Shown here one piece after another: positions 7,800 to 15,597 of a DNA stretch of 43,591 bases. Source of the stretch: Candidatus Oscillibacter pullicola (lineage in GTDB: Bacteria > Bacillota > Clostridia > Oscillospirales > Oscillospiraceae); NCBI GenBank assembly GCA_019118935.1, contig DWXY01000151.1:1-43591 (forward strand). Reading direction: 5' to 3'. A program made the position numbers and the translations under genes. The first letter of the stretch is position 1; each line of letters starts with the position of its first letter. The notes below the pieces were generated by a model. It ran no database searches and was not told the origin of the DNA. It was given only the letters and a program-made list of their open reading frames with translations.

Positions 7800-9242
7800 T
7801 CATTCCTTGACCGGCAGACAGATGGTGACCACCGCGCCGCCGCCATCGGCGTTGCCGATGGTGAAGATACCGTTGTGAAGGCCGATGATCTCATCGCACA
7901 CCGCCAGGCCGATGCCGCTGCCCCGGGCCTTGGAAGAGCCCTTGTAGAACTTCTGCTTGATGAAGGGCAGCTCCGCCTCCGGGATGCCGGGGCCGTAGTC
8001 CCGGACCCGAACCACCTCGAACTCGCCCTCCCGGCTGATGGAGGTGTCGATCCGCTTGCCGGAGCCGCCGTGCTTGGCGGCGTTGTCCAGCACGTTGCAG
8101 AACACCTGCTTCAGCCGCTCGGAGTCGCCGGGGATGGGAGGCAGCTCCTCGTCTCCGCATTCGTAGTTCAGCTTGATGCCCTCCTGCCGGAACAGCTCGC
8201 CGTAGGTGAAGATGGCGTCCTCAAACTCCGCCTGCAGGTCCACCTGCTCCATCCGGAGGGTGAAGCGGCCATCCTCCATCTTGGAGAATTCCAGCAGCTC
8301 CTCCACCATGGTAGAGAGCCGCCGGGCCTCGTTCAGAATGATGCGGATGCCGCGGCGCATCTGGGCGGGGTCGTCTGTGGTGTCCTCCAGGATCGTCTCG
8401 CCCCAGCCGTTGATGGCGGTGAGGGGCGTCCGCAGCTCGTGAGACACGGAGGAAATGAACTCAGATTTCATTTTCTCGTTCTGGCCGATCTTGAGGGACA
8501 TATCGTTGATGTTGTCCACCAGTTCCCCCAGCTCGTCCGTGTACTTGTTTTCGATCTGGAAGCCGTAGCTCCCGGCGGAGATCCGCTTGGCCGCCTCAGA
8601 TACCACGGCCACCGGCTCCACCACGTTGTTGATGAACAGCAGGCTGGAGATCAGCACCAGGGCCATGCAGATGCCTCCCACCGCCAGAATGATGAAGACC
8701 ACCAGGACGATCTGCCGGTCCACCAGCTTCATGGACGTCACCAGCCGCATGACGCCCGCCACCCGGCCGTTGAACAGCAGGGGTGCGGAGACCGCCATGA
8801 TCTTCTCCCCCGTCTCCGGGTCCCTGCCCCGGAAAGACGTGATCTCCTGATTGGTGATGGCCCTGGTAATGTCGCTGGTACCCGGCGAGCTGCCCGCCGT
8901 CAAACCGGAGGTGGACATCTGGATGCGGCCGGTGCTGCCGATGAATTGCAGCTCGATCCGGGACTTGTCCTCATAGGTGTCCACTGCCTGGGTCGCCATC
9001 TGGTTGTACTCAGAATAGCTGTTCATGAAGTAGTCGTTGAAGGCGTTGGACATGGCCTCCGCCTGCTTCATCAGGCCGTTTTCCATACTGCTGTAATAGT
9101 AGGTGGAAACGCCGGCGGATACCAGCGTCACCAGCAGCACCAGCAGCACCAGCACCGGCAGGATGGTGTTGACGATCCACCGCTTCCGCAGGCCCCGGAG
9201 GCGCAGCAGCGTCCACTTTCGATCCCGTTCTTCCTCTGCCAT
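7800..9242 (-). CDS. Sensor histidine kinase (HAMP/HisKA/HATPase_c)
   Basis: Membrane sensor of a two-component system, 480 residues. Membrane helix 1 lies at about 23-47, an extracytoplasmic sensor region at 48-177, helix 2 at about 178-204 and a HAMP linker to about 255. The H-box is SVSHELRTPL with phospho-accepting H268. The ATP domain shows N-box NVLDNAAKH (383-391), G1 DYGPGIP (415-421) and G2 GSGIGLAV (441-448). The start at 9242 has a strong aaaggagg site. It lies downstream of its response regulator, separated by 280 bp holding a duplicated end of the regulator gene. The external domain is divergent, so the stimulus is unknown. Confidence 0.93.
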   Translation of the reverse strand: MAEEERDRKWTLLRLRGLRKRWIVNTILPVLVLLVLLVTLVSAGVSTYYYSSMENGLMKQAEAMSNAFNDYFMNSYSEYNQMATQAVDTYEDKSRIELQFIGSTGRIQMSTSGLTAGSSPGTSDITRAITNQEITSFRGRDPETGEKIMAVSAPLLFNGRVAGVMRLVTSMKLVDRQIVLVVFIILAVGGICMALVLISSLLFINNVVEPVAVVSEAAKRISAGSYGFQIENKYTDELGELVDNINDMSLKIGQNEKMKSEFISSVSHELRTPLTAINGWGETILEDTTDDPAQMRRGIRIILNEARRLSTMVEELLEFSKMEDGRFTLRMEQVDLQAEFEDAIFTYGELFRQEGIKLNYECGDEELPPIPGDSERLKQVFCNVLDNAAKHGGSGKRIDTSISREGEFEVVRVRDYGPGIPEAELPFIKQKFYKGSSKARGSGIGLAVCDEIIGLHNGIFTIGNADGGGAVVTICLPVKE

Positions 9243-9299
9243 GGGCTGCGCCTCCTTTCCCCGCGTTCCTTACGCCGGCATCACCGGCCGGCCGATTTT

Positions 9300-9586
9300 C
9301 TCAGAACCCCCACTTGTATCCGTATCCCCACACCGTGGTGATATACGTGGGATTCTGCACGTTGCTTCCCATCCCGCGGCGCGGGGTGGGGCCCCTTTCC
9401 TTAGCTTGCGCGGCGGAAGTGAATCCCGCCTTGCGCCAAGGTTTTGGCGTTCCGCCAAAACGCTTGTACGGGCCATTCGGCCCGCCCCGCTCCGCGGGGC
9501 CCCGGACAACGCCCGAAGCCGCTCAGAACCCCCACTTGTATCCGTATCCCCACACCGTGGTGATATACGTGGGATTCTGCACGTTG
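9300..9586. repeat. 65-bp perfect direct repeats flanking a 157-bp hairpin-rich insert
   Basis: Bases 9300-9364 and 9522-9586 are identical over 65 bp. The second copy is the true 3' end of the response regulator gene (including its stop); the first is a detached duplicate. Between them, 9365-9521 carries hairpins 9441-9449/9453-9461 (9 bp), 9469-9474/9479-9484 (6 bp) and 9484-9490/9494-9500 (7 bp). Removing 9300-9521 would restore a 58-bp gap between regulator and kinase, the probable ancestral state. Confidence 0.9.
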
Positions 9587-10209
9587 TCCTCGATCTTCAG
9601 CCGCAGGCGGCGGATGTTCACATCCACGATCTTCAGCTCGCCGAAGTAGTCCCGGCCCCAGACCATATCCAGGATCTCCTCCCGGGAGAGGGCCTTGCCC
9701 GGATTCTCCATGAACACCTTCATGATGGAATACTCCACCTGAGTCAGCTTGATCCGCTGACCGTTCTTCTCCAGCGTCCGGTTGCGGGTGTTCAGCAGAA
9801 AGGGATCCTGCCGGATCTCCCCGGTCTGGGGGATCTCCTCTCCGCCGGCCCGGCGGAACAGGGCGTCCACACGGGCGGTGAGCTCCGCCGGGGAGAAGGG
9901 CTTGGTCACATAGTCGTCGGCGCCGGTCATCAGTCCCGTCACCTTGTCCATCTCCTGGGAGCGGGCGGTGAGCATGATGATGCCGATTTTGGTGTTGGTG
10001 GCCCGGATGCGGCGGCAGACCTCAAAGCCGTCGATCCCCGGCAGCATGATATCCAGCAGCGCCACCCGGGTATCGGGGTTCTCCTTCAGCTTGTCCAGCG
10101 CCTCTTCGCCGGTCTCCGCCTCAATGACGTCGTACCCGGCCCGGCGCAGGTTGATGACGATAAAGCTGCGGATGCTGGACTCATCCTCCAGCACCAGTAC
10201 TTTTTTCAT
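9523..10209 (-). CDS. OmpR-family response regulator
   Basis: DNA-binding partner of the histidine kinase that follows it. 228 residues: receiver domain with acidic pair E8/D9, phosphorylation site D53, T81 and K103, then a winged-helix DNA-binding domain from about residue 130, including SREEILDMVWGRDYFGE. The start at 10209 has an aaagga site. It lies 25 bp after the lipoprotein gene, so lipoprotein, regulator and kinase form one unit. The last 21 codons are duplicated downstream as part of an insertion, but the gene itself is intact and of normal length. Confidence 0.95.
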   Translation of the reverse strand: MKKVLVLEDESSIRSFIVINLRRAGYDVIEAETGEEALDKLKENPDTRVALLDIMLPGIDGFEVCRRIRATNTKIGIIMLTARSQEMDKVTGLMTGADDYVTKPFSPAELTARVDALFRRAGGEEIPQTGEIRQDPFLLNTRNRTLEKNGQRIKLTQVEYSIMKVFMENPGKALSREEILDMVWGRDYFGELKIVDVNIRRLRLKIEDNVQNPTYITTVWGYGYKWGF

Positions 10210-10234
10210 ACGGCATACCGTCCTTTCTTCTCTG

Positions 10235-11593
10235 TCAGCTGTCGCCGGCGGACCACTCCGTGGTGATCAGGCTGAACGCCTCCCGCACCTCGTCCTCCGT
10301 CAGGCCGTATTCCCAGCTCCCGTTGGCATCCAAAAGCTCTGCCGTGTAGATGATCTCCGGCAGGCGGCGCAGGATGACCCGGCCGCCCCGGGTGGCCCTG
10401 GCCTCCCGGCCGGAGCCTGTGAGCTTGGTGATCCGCAGGACGTCCTGGGGCGGCTCCTCGCCGTCTCCCCGGTAGGAGAACGTGACCGTGACCTCCTCCG
10501 TCCCGGTCGTGCGGGTAATGAGGATCCGGTCCTTCCACGCGTCCGGCAGGCGCAGGTACCAGCCGTCCTCCACACTGTGATAGGTACTCACCACGGCCGC
10601 CCTGGTGCCGTCGCCGGCATAGGCATACCAGTCGATCCGCCGGCAGGGGTCCTCCCCCACGTTCCCCCAGGCCGGGATCGGCTCGGGATGGGGGACCTCT
10701 GTGATGCCGTCGCCGTTGATGTCCTCCGGATACAGGGAGCTGAAGGGCGCGATCTCCGAGGACACCCCCGTCACGTCGGACAGCAGGATGTTCACCAGCT
10801 CGCCGTTTTTCACGGTCAGGATGTCGGTGGCCATCCAGGCCGACTCCTCCACCCCCGTGACGAACAGGGCCGGCGTGCCGTCCTGCAGGACGCCGCTCTT
10901 CACCCGACCCTGCTGGCTCAGCTCCGCCATGGTGCTGGTGATCCGGGCGGAGGTCCGCAGCTGGAATTCATCCTCCTGCCAGCAGTAGTAATCCGCGATG
11001 CCGTTGCCCTCCTCGTCGGCCCGGAGCACCACCAGCTCCCACAGGCCGTCCTGATTCAGGTCGTTGACCGCATATTTCACATAGCTGGTGCCCTGCACCA
11101 GCTCCTCCGGCTCCCCGGACCGCAGGGTGTAGACGGAGAGGGCCTGGAGGTCCGTATTGACCCGCCAGCCCACCAGCAGCTCCTTCCGGCCGTCCTGGTC
11201 CAGATCCTCGTAGGCGATGCTGTAAATGCTGGTGCCGGTGCCCTCAATGACGGCGGCCTGCTCATATCCCTGCTTTCCGGCGGTGAAGATGTAGATCTTC
11301 AGGGGCTTCTCATCCGCGGAGTTGCGGAAGAAGGCCAGCGCCTCCTCCTCGCCGTCCCCGTCCAGGTCCTCCAGCTGCACGGGCTGGATGTTGCTGCCGG
11401 AGACGGGGGCCGCGTATTCCGCCCCGCTCTCCAGCAGCTGGTTGAGCGAGCTGTTCAGCTCCGTGTACTCCTCCGGCAGCTGCGGCAGGCTGTACAGGTC
11501 CGTGGGGGAAAAGGAAAATCCGCAGCCGCTGGAGGACAGAAGCAGAAGCAGGCCGGCCACTGCCGTCAGCATCCGCTGTATTCGCTGTCTCAT
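10235..11593 (-). CDS. Lipoprotein with FG-GAP/VCBS-like repeats
   Basis: A 452-residue secreted lipoprotein: signal peptide with a lipobox ending at C24 (SSGC). Four aspartate-rich calcium-loop motifs of the FG-GAP/VCBS kind are visible: LEDLDGDGEEEAL, YEDLDQDGRKELLV, VNDLNQDGLWELVV and PEDINGDGITEV, suggesting a partial beta-propeller on the outer face of the membrane. It is first in the unit with a two-component system, and may act as accessory sensor or output; this is inferred from position only. An extended -10 (tgcTATCAT, minus strand near 11655) could be its promoter. A good ggaggagg site precedes ATG 11593. Confidence 0.85.
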   Translation of the reverse strand: MRQRIQRMLTAVAGLLLLLSSSGCGFSFSPTDLYSLPQLPEEYTELNSSLNQLLESGAEYAAPVSGSNIQPVQLEDLDGDGEEEALAFFRNSADEKPLKIYIFTAGKQGYEQAAVIEGTGTSIYSIAYEDLDQDGRKELLVGWRVNTDLQALSVYTLRSGEPEELVQGTSYVKYAVNDLNQDGLWELVVLRADEEGNGIADYYCWQEDEFQLRTSARITSTMAELSQQGRVKSGVLQDGTPALFVTGVEESAWMATDILTVKNGELVNILLSDVTGVSSEIAPFSSLYPEDINGDGITEVPHPEPIPAWGNVGEDPCRRIDWYAYAGDGTRAAVVSTYHSVEDGWYLRLPDAWKDRILITRTTGTEEVTVTFSYRGDGEEPPQDVLRITKLTGSGREARATRGGRVILRRLPEIIYTAELLDANGSWEYGLTEDEVREAFSLITTEWSAGDS

Positions 11594-11719
11594 GGCCTCC
11601 TCCTCTCTGCCGGTGGGCTGCCCCCGCCGAAAACCGCATAATTCAACTTATATATGATAGCACGTTTTCTCCCTGATGTGTAGGGGGTGTCGTCATTTTT
11701 CCCGCATTTTACGTTCTGT

Positions 11720-11986
11720 TCATTTTTCCGCCGTCCCCGGCCGGAAGGCCGCGATCAGGGCCAGCTTCCGCACACGGTCCAGCCGTTTGATGGCAGCCTC
11801 CCGCCGCAGGGCCGCAGACCGGTCCGGCACCGCCTCCTGGTAGACCAGCTCCACCGGCAGGCGGCTGCGGGTGTACTTGGCGCCCCGCCCGCTTTGGTGG
11901 GCCCGGAGGCGGCGGGGCAGGTCGTTGGTGCAGCCTGTGTACAGCGTACCGTCCCCGCAGCGCAGAATGTAGACCAGATAGCCCAT
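11720..11986 (-). CDS. GIY-YIG domain protein
   Basis: An 88-residue stand-alone GIY-YIG nuclease-fold protein of the YhbQ/UPF0213 type. The motif appears as YLVYILRC ... LYTGCTNDLPRRLRAH, with the conserved arginine of the third motif in that last stretch and the conserved glutamate near ELVYQEA. Cellular role is unknown; related small proteins have been linked to DNA repair, but nothing here shows it. It has its own promoter and lies alone between the two-component unit and sigK. Confidence 0.9.
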   Translation of the reverse strand: MGYLVYILRCGDGTLYTGCTNDLPRRLRAHQSGRGAKYTRSRLPVELVYQEAVPDRSAALRREAAIKRLDRVRKLALIAAFRPGTAEK

Positions 11987-12013
11987 GCCGTCCCTCCTCT
12001 GTCCGATGAGACC

Positions 12014-12041
12014 AGTATACCACAGCCCGCCGTCCCGTCAA
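12014..12041 (-). promoter_or_regulatory. Promoter of the GIY-YIG gene
   Basis: Minus strand: -35 TTGACG (12041-12036), 16-bp spacer, -10 TATACT (12019-12014), followed by a gagg site and the ATG at 11986. Confidence 0.65.
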
Positions 12042-12103
12042 AGGGCTTTCCGCATGGGGACTTCCCTGCCCGGCATAGGAATGATGGTACAGGGAGGGAT
12101 TCT

Positions 12104-12835
12104 ATGTTGTCTGCCGCACTGCTGCTCTTCGCCAACACGCTGCTCTTCTCACTCCGCCTGTCCGGCGGCGGGTCGTTTCCAAAGCCGCTGTCCGCCGCGG
12201 AGGAGCGGGAATATCTCCGCCGCTACGCCCAGGGAGACCAGGAGGCCCGGGACGTGCTCATCGAGCGGAACCTGCGCCTGGTGGCCCACATCATCAAGAA
12301 ATACTATACCCAGAGCGCCGACCAGGAGGACCTGATCTCCATCGGCACCATCGGCCTCATCAAGGGCATCTCCAGCTTTGACCCGGAGAAGGGCGCCCGC
12401 CTGGCCACCTACGCCGCCCGCTGCATTGAAAATGAAATTCTCATGTACTTCCGCAGCCAGAAAAAGCTCCAGGGGGAGGTCTCCCTGTCGGACTCCATTG
12501 AGACGGACAAGGAGGGCAACGCCCTCCAGCTGATGGACGTGGTGGGCGTGGACGACACCATGCTGGACGATATCCACGACCGGGACAGCGCGCTCCGGCT
12601 CCATCAGCTCATCCGGGAACGTCTGACCACCCGGGAGGCGGAGATCATCCGCCTGCGGTACGGGCTGGGCGGCACCATCCCCCTGACCCAGCGGGAAATC
12701 GCCGCCTCCTTCGGGATTTCCCGGTCCTATGTGTCCCGCATCGAAAAGCGGGCGCTGGAAAAGCTGCGCCAGGAGCTGCAGGACGGTCCTGTGCCCCAGC
12801 AGGTCCGGCGGAGGCCCCATTCCGCCGGGACGTGA
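12104..12835 (+). CDS. sigK: Late mother-cell sporulation sigma factor K
   Basis: RNA polymerase sigma factor of the sporulation mother cell. 243 residues. The hydrophobic first ~20 residues (MLSAALLLFANTLLF) match the inhibitory pro-sequence removed by the membrane protease SpoIVFB; FPKPLS follows as in other pro-sigma-K proteins. Region 2 is clear (RNLRLVAHIIKKY, EDLISIGTIGLIKGI, RLATYAARCIENEIL) and region 4 ends with a helix-turn-helix (TQREIAASFGISRSYVSRIE). ATG 12104 has an agggaggg site. The gene is continuous, with no skin-type element inside. It shows that the host is a spore former. No sigma-E promoter was identified with confidence. Confidence 0.93.
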   Translation: MLSAALLLFANTLLFSLRLSGGGSFPKPLSAAEEREYLRRYAQGDQEARDVLIERNLRLVAHIIKKYYTQSADQEDLISIGTIGLIKGISSFDPEKGARLATYAARCIENEILMYFRSQKKLQGEVSLSDSIETDKEGNALQLMDVVGVDDTMLDDIHDRDSALRLHQLIRERLTTREAEIIRLRYGLGGTIPLTQREIAASFGISRSYVSRIEKRALEKLRQELQDGPVPQQVRRRPHSAGT

Positions 12836-12855
12836 CCGCCGGATTCGGAAAACAG

Positions 12856-12888
12856 AGGGGCGTGATGGAAAAGCTCCATCACGCCCCT
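12856..12888. terminator. Bidirectional terminator between sigK and lexA
   Basis: Arms 12856-12869 and 12875-12888 pair perfectly over 14 bp with a five-base loop. It lies 20 bp after sigK (+) and 23 bp after the end of lexA (-). The plus-strand T run is short (ttt). Confidence 0.8.
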
Positions 12889-12911
12889 TTCCTTGCGTGC
12901 TTCTGCGCCTT

Positions 12912-13502
12912 TCAATAGCGCCGCACCACGGCGGCCACCTTGCCCAATATCTGGGCATAGGTGCCGTCAATGGGGGAATATGCCTCATTCTCCGGCAGCA
13001 GCCACACCTGACCGTTTTTCAGGGACAGGCGCTTGACCGTCGCCTCGTCGTCGATCAGGGCCACCACGATCTCGCCGTGCTGGGCGGTGGGCTGGCGGTG
13101 GACCACCACCAGGTCGCCGGGCAGGATGCCCGCGTTCAGCATGGACTCTCCCCGGACCCGCAGGGCGAAATACTCCCCGGGCCGGCCGGCGGTGTCGAAG
13201 GTCAGATAATCCTCGATGCACTCCTCCGCCAGGATCGGGCTGCCGGCCGCCACGTTGCCCACCACAGGCACCTGATTTTCAGGCTTGGGAGATTCCCGCA
13301 GCGTGATGGCGCGGCCCTTGCCGGCGCCCTTTTCAATGATGCCCGCCTCCTCCAGCCGCTTGAGGTGGAAATGGACCGTGGAGGGTGACTTCAGCCCCAC
13401 AGCCTCCCCGATCTCCCGCACCGAGGGGGGATAGCCCTGCTCCCGGATACAGGCGGCAATGTACTCGTAGATTTTCTGCTGCATCTTTGAGAGCTCCCGC
13501 AT
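12912..13502 (-). CDS. lexA: LexA repressor
   Basis: SOS repressor that cleaves itself when stimulated by RecA filaments. 196 residues from ATG 13502, chosen for the family start (MRELSKMQQKIYEYI) and a ggaggtgg site; the open frame extends further up without family resemblance. N-terminal winged helix covers residues 1-65 (PPSVREIGEAVGLKSPSTV). The cleavage bond is A86-G87, the catalytic dyad S120 (GESM) and K157 (ATVKRL). Its own promoter carries a LexA box, so it is autoregulated, and the same box sits before the recA-containing unit 6 kb away. Confidence 0.96.
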   Translation of the reverse strand: MRELSKMQQKIYEYIAACIREQGYPPSVREIGEAVGLKSPSTVHFHLKRLEEAGIIEKGAGKGRAITLRESPKPENQVPVVGNVAAGSPILAEECIEDYLTFDTAGRPGEYFALRVRGESMLNAGILPGDLVVVHRQPTAQHGEIVVALIDDEATVKRLSLKNGQVWLLPENEAYSPIDGTYAQILGKVAAVVRRY

Positions 13503-13533
13503 ACGCGTCCACCTCCGCTGGATTTCTGACCGT

Positions 13534-13573
13534 ATTATACCACAGCACCGCCCGGAAAGCAAACATTTGTTCC
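13534..13573 (-). promoter_or_regulatory. lexA promoter with LexA operator
   Basis: Minus strand: -35 TTGCTT (13562-13557), 17-bp spacer, -10 TATAAT (13539-13534). The operator GGAACAAATGTTTG (13573-13560) differs from the Bacillus SOS consensus only at the first base and overlaps the -35. Confidence 0.85.
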
Positions 13574-13652
13574 ATCATTTTCGAACTTTTTTTGCCGTCT
13601 GTCCGCTCACTTTTTCACAGCCCTGATTTGCCCGCTTTTTTGCAAAATCCCC

Positions 13653-13681
13653 TTGAAATACAGAGAAAACTATGGTATCAT
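13653..13681 (+). promoter_or_regulatory. secG promoter
   Basis: -35 TTGAAA (13653-13658), 17-bp spacer, -10 TATCAT (13676-13681), about 60 bp before the secG start. Confidence 0.65.
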
Positions 13682-13742
13682 TAACATCTGTGAAATCATG
13701 ATCCATGCGCTGCATGGCTGAAAATTTTGGAGGTTATCCTGT

Positions 13743-13985
13743 ATGGACGCTTTAACGCTCGTCTTCACGATCTTGCAGCTGCTCTGCGGTCTGGCGATCA
13801 TCGTCATCGTGCTCTTCCAGTCCGGCAAGAGCGCCGGCCTCTCCGGCGCCATTGGCGGCGTGGCCGACTCCTTCCTGTCCCGCAACAAGGCCAAGACTCT
13901 GGATGCCAAGCTGGCCCGCGCCACCAAATGGGTGGGGGCCATCTTCCTGGTCCTGACGCTGGTCCTGCTGATCCTGCAGGGCTGA
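13743..13985 (+). CDS. secG: Preprotein translocase subunit SecG
   Basis: Small subunit of the SecYEG protein channel. 80 residues with two membrane helices (about 5-24 and 60-78) separated by a conserved loop (QSGKSAGLSGAIGGVADSF) typical of SecG. A ggagg site lies 9 bases before ATG 13743. It is a single-gene unit between its own promoter and a strong terminator. SecY is encoded in the same window inside the ribosomal cluster. Confidence 0.95.
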   Translation: MDALTLVFTILQLLCGLAIIVIVLFQSGKSAGLSGAIGGVADSFLSRNKAKTLDAKLARATKWVGAIFLVLTLVLLILQG

Positions 13986-13999
13986 TCTCGCGCTGAAAG

Positions 14000-14032
14000 C
14001 GCCCGGTGTGTCACCACACCGGGCGTTTTTTT
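14000..14032. terminator. Intrinsic terminator after secG
   Basis: Arms 14000-14010 and 14015-14025 (11 bp, GC-rich) followed by seven Ts on the plus strand. The T run overlaps the stop codon of the convergent deacetylase gene. Confidence 0.9.
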
Positions 14033-14741
14033 ATATGCCGCCGGAACAGTACAGCACACCGGCCTCCGGCTGGATGCCGTTGGCCTCCAGCAGCTCCTGT
14101 ACCGTCACAAACCGGTACCCCTCCCTCTGGAGTGCATCCACGATCTCCAGCGCCGCGTCCACGGAGGTGTCGTAGATGTCATGGAGCAGGATGATCTGAT
14201 TGGGGGCGGCATTTTCCAGGACCGCCGCTTTCACCTTCGCCGTGTCCCGCTTTTCCCAGTCCCTGGGGTCGATGGACCATTTGATCATGGGCACCTGGAT
14301 CAAATCCCGGTCCGCCGCGTCCACGGCTCCGTAGGGCGGGCGGAGCCAATAGGGTCCCCCTCCCAGCAGCGTTTCCAGCGCCTCCTCCGTGCGGCCCACC
14401 TCCTGCTGCAGCGTCTCCCGGGAGACTCCCTGAAGCCGCACATGATTCCAAGTGTGGCTGCCCACCTGGTGGCCCTCTGCCTGCATCCGCCGGATCAGGT
14501 CCTCATTGCCCTCGATCTGCTTGCCGATCAGGAAAAAGGTGGCGCTGGCGCCCCGCTCCTGTAGGCCGTCCAGCAGCCGCTCCGTAGTATCCCGGCGGGG
14601 GCCGTCGTCAAAGGTGATGGCGATCAGCTTGTCCGCCGGGAGCAGGGCGTCCGCCCCAGCTTCCGCCACAGGGCCGCCCGGCGCGCAGCCGGACAGCAGT
14701 GCCAGGGCCAGGCACAGAAAAAACAGGCGACCTCTCCGCAT
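14031..14741 (-). CDS. Polysaccharide deacetylase (NodB-type) lipoprotein
   Basis: Probable extracellular deacetylase of peptidoglycan or another N-acetylated glycan. ATG 14741 is preferred over the in-frame GTG at 14750 because the aggaggt site would abut the GTG. 236 residues: lipobox ending at C19 (LLSGC), motif 1 TFDDGP (43-48) with catalytic D45 and metal ligand D46, motif 2 H96/H100 (SHTWNH), motif 3 RPPYG (134-138), and a late LLHD with the base histidine. All catalytic motifs are intact, so it should be active and membrane-anchored outside the cell. It is a single gene, converging on secG. Substrate is not determined by the sequence. Confidence 0.92.
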   Translation of the reverse strand: MRRGRLFFLCLALALLSGCAPGGPVAEAGADALLPADKLIAITFDDGPRRDTTERLLDGLQERGASATFFLIGKQIEGNEDLIRRMQAEGHQVGSHTWNHVRLQGVSRETLQQEVGRTEEALETLLGGGPYWLRPPYGAVDAADRDLIQVPMIKWSIDPRDWEKRDTAKVKAAVLENAAPNQIILLHDIYDTSVDAALEIVDALQREGYRFVTVQELLEANGIQPEAGVLYCSGGI

Positions 14742-14834
14742 CGCGCCCACACCTCCTCATTCATGCAGCGGTAGTTTGCGCGGCGGCTGAGAATTTACAC
14801 CCGTTAAAATTTTCTCCTGTTTTTCAATGACGCG

Positions 14835-14863
14835 AAAAAAGGAAGCGGGCGGAGCCCGCTTCC
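14835..14863 (-). terminator. Terminator of the zinc-ribbon gene pair
   Basis: Arms 14841-14850 and 14854-14863 (10 bp, three-base loop), followed on the minus strand by a run of six Ts (14840-14835). Confidence 0.85.
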
Positions 14864-14900
14864 TTCATCTGACATTCCGTCCGGCGCTCCGCATGGGCGG

Positions 14901-15179
14901 TCAGGAGAACAGGTCGGAGATGGCGTCTCCCACCAGATCCACCGCCAGATCAGACACCACTTCCAGTCCCAGAAGCAGTCCCCCCTCCTTGGCGGCCGAA
15001 CGCGCTTTCTTTCTCCTGCGCGTTGCGGGCTTCTCCGTCTGCAGAGGTTCCGGTTTCTTCTCGGGCCGCGGCGTGTCTCCCTCCCCTGCAGGCCGATTGA
15101 AGGCCCCACACCGGGGACAGAGACCGTCTGCATCGTAATCATACCGTTTGCCGCACGAAGCGCAGGAAATCTTCTTCAC
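14901..15179 (-). CDS. Zinc-ribbon protein, second of a paralogous pair
   Basis: 92 residues, function unknown. The N-terminal zinc ribbon CASCGKRYDYDADGLCPRCG has two CxxC pairs and is nearly the same as in the gene just upstream. A basic, Arg/Lys-rich linker (about 50-63) leads into a short hydrophobic C-terminal helix (GLEVVSDLAVDLVGDAI) that may lie on the membrane or bind a partner. It follows its paralogue by 33 bp and shares its promoter. Tandem duplication with diverged tails is inferred. Confidence 0.8.
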   Translation of the reverse strand: MKKISCASCGKRYDYDADGLCPRCGAFNRPAGEGDTPRPEKKPEPLQTEKPATRRRKKARSAAKEGGLLLGLEVVSDLAVDLVGDAISDLFS

Positions 15180-15212
15180 AGATGTCCCCTCCTCTGCTCT
15201 GCCGCCGGGCGC

Positions 15213-15479
15213 TCACAGGTCCCCGCCGGGCAGCCGGCGGCCGCGGGACTGCTCCTTCAGCAGCCTGCCCATGGCCATCTCCACCTGGCGGAGATTTTCC
15301 CCCAGCTCCCGCTGGAGCGTCCCTGTCCGCTTCTGCTGCGCCGCTGTGGTCTCAGCGGCCGCGGCAGTCCCGCCGCTCCGGACCCGGACAGGCTGGTTGA
15401 ACGCCCCGCACCGGGGGCAGAAGCCGTCCACATCGTAGTCATACCGCTTTCCGCAGTCCTCACATCGAACCATGCGCAT
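15213..15479 (-). CDS. Zinc-ribbon protein, first of a paralogous pair
   Basis: 88 residues, function unknown. The ribbon CEDCGKRYDYDVDGFCPRCG (residues 6-25) precedes a tail of different make-up from its paralogue: a predicted amphipathic or coiled-coil helix around QRELGENLRQVEMAMGRLLKEQ. ATG 15479 is placed 7 bases after an aggggg site. It begins a two-gene unit with its own promoter. Similar GKRYDYD ribbons occur at the start of small clostridial proteins, but I cannot name a family. Confidence 0.8.
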   Translation of the reverse strand: MRMVRCEDCGKRYDYDVDGFCPRCGAFNQPVRVRSGGTAAAAETTAAQQKRTGTLQRELGENLRQVEMAMGRLLKEQSRGRRLPGGDL

Positions 15480-15500
15480 GGAGACACCCCCTTTGACTTT

Positions 15501-15529
15501 ATTGTATCACATTCCGGTCAGGTCCACAA
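15501..15529 (-). promoter_or_regulatory. Promoter of the zinc-ribbon gene pair
   Basis: Minus strand: -35 TTGTGG (15529-15524), 17-bp spacer, -10 TACAAT (15506-15501). Confidence 0.65.
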
Positions 15530-15533
15530 GAAC

Positions 15534-15588
15534 AATCAAAAGCCCTTTGTCATAGGTCCTAGGTTCCCATGACAAAGGGCTTTTTTGA
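15534..15588 (-). terminator. Terminator of the ribosomal cluster after rplQ
   Basis: Arms 15538-15553 and 15569-15584 pair perfectly over 16 bp around a 15-base loop, 10 bp after the rplQ stop. On the minus strand the stem ends in TTTTGATTG. Confidence 0.85.
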
Positions 15589-15597
15589 TTGCGGGTC

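Noticed and set aside
12104..12835. A skin-like element or split in sigK
   Set aside because: The gene reads from pro-sequence to region 4 without interruption.
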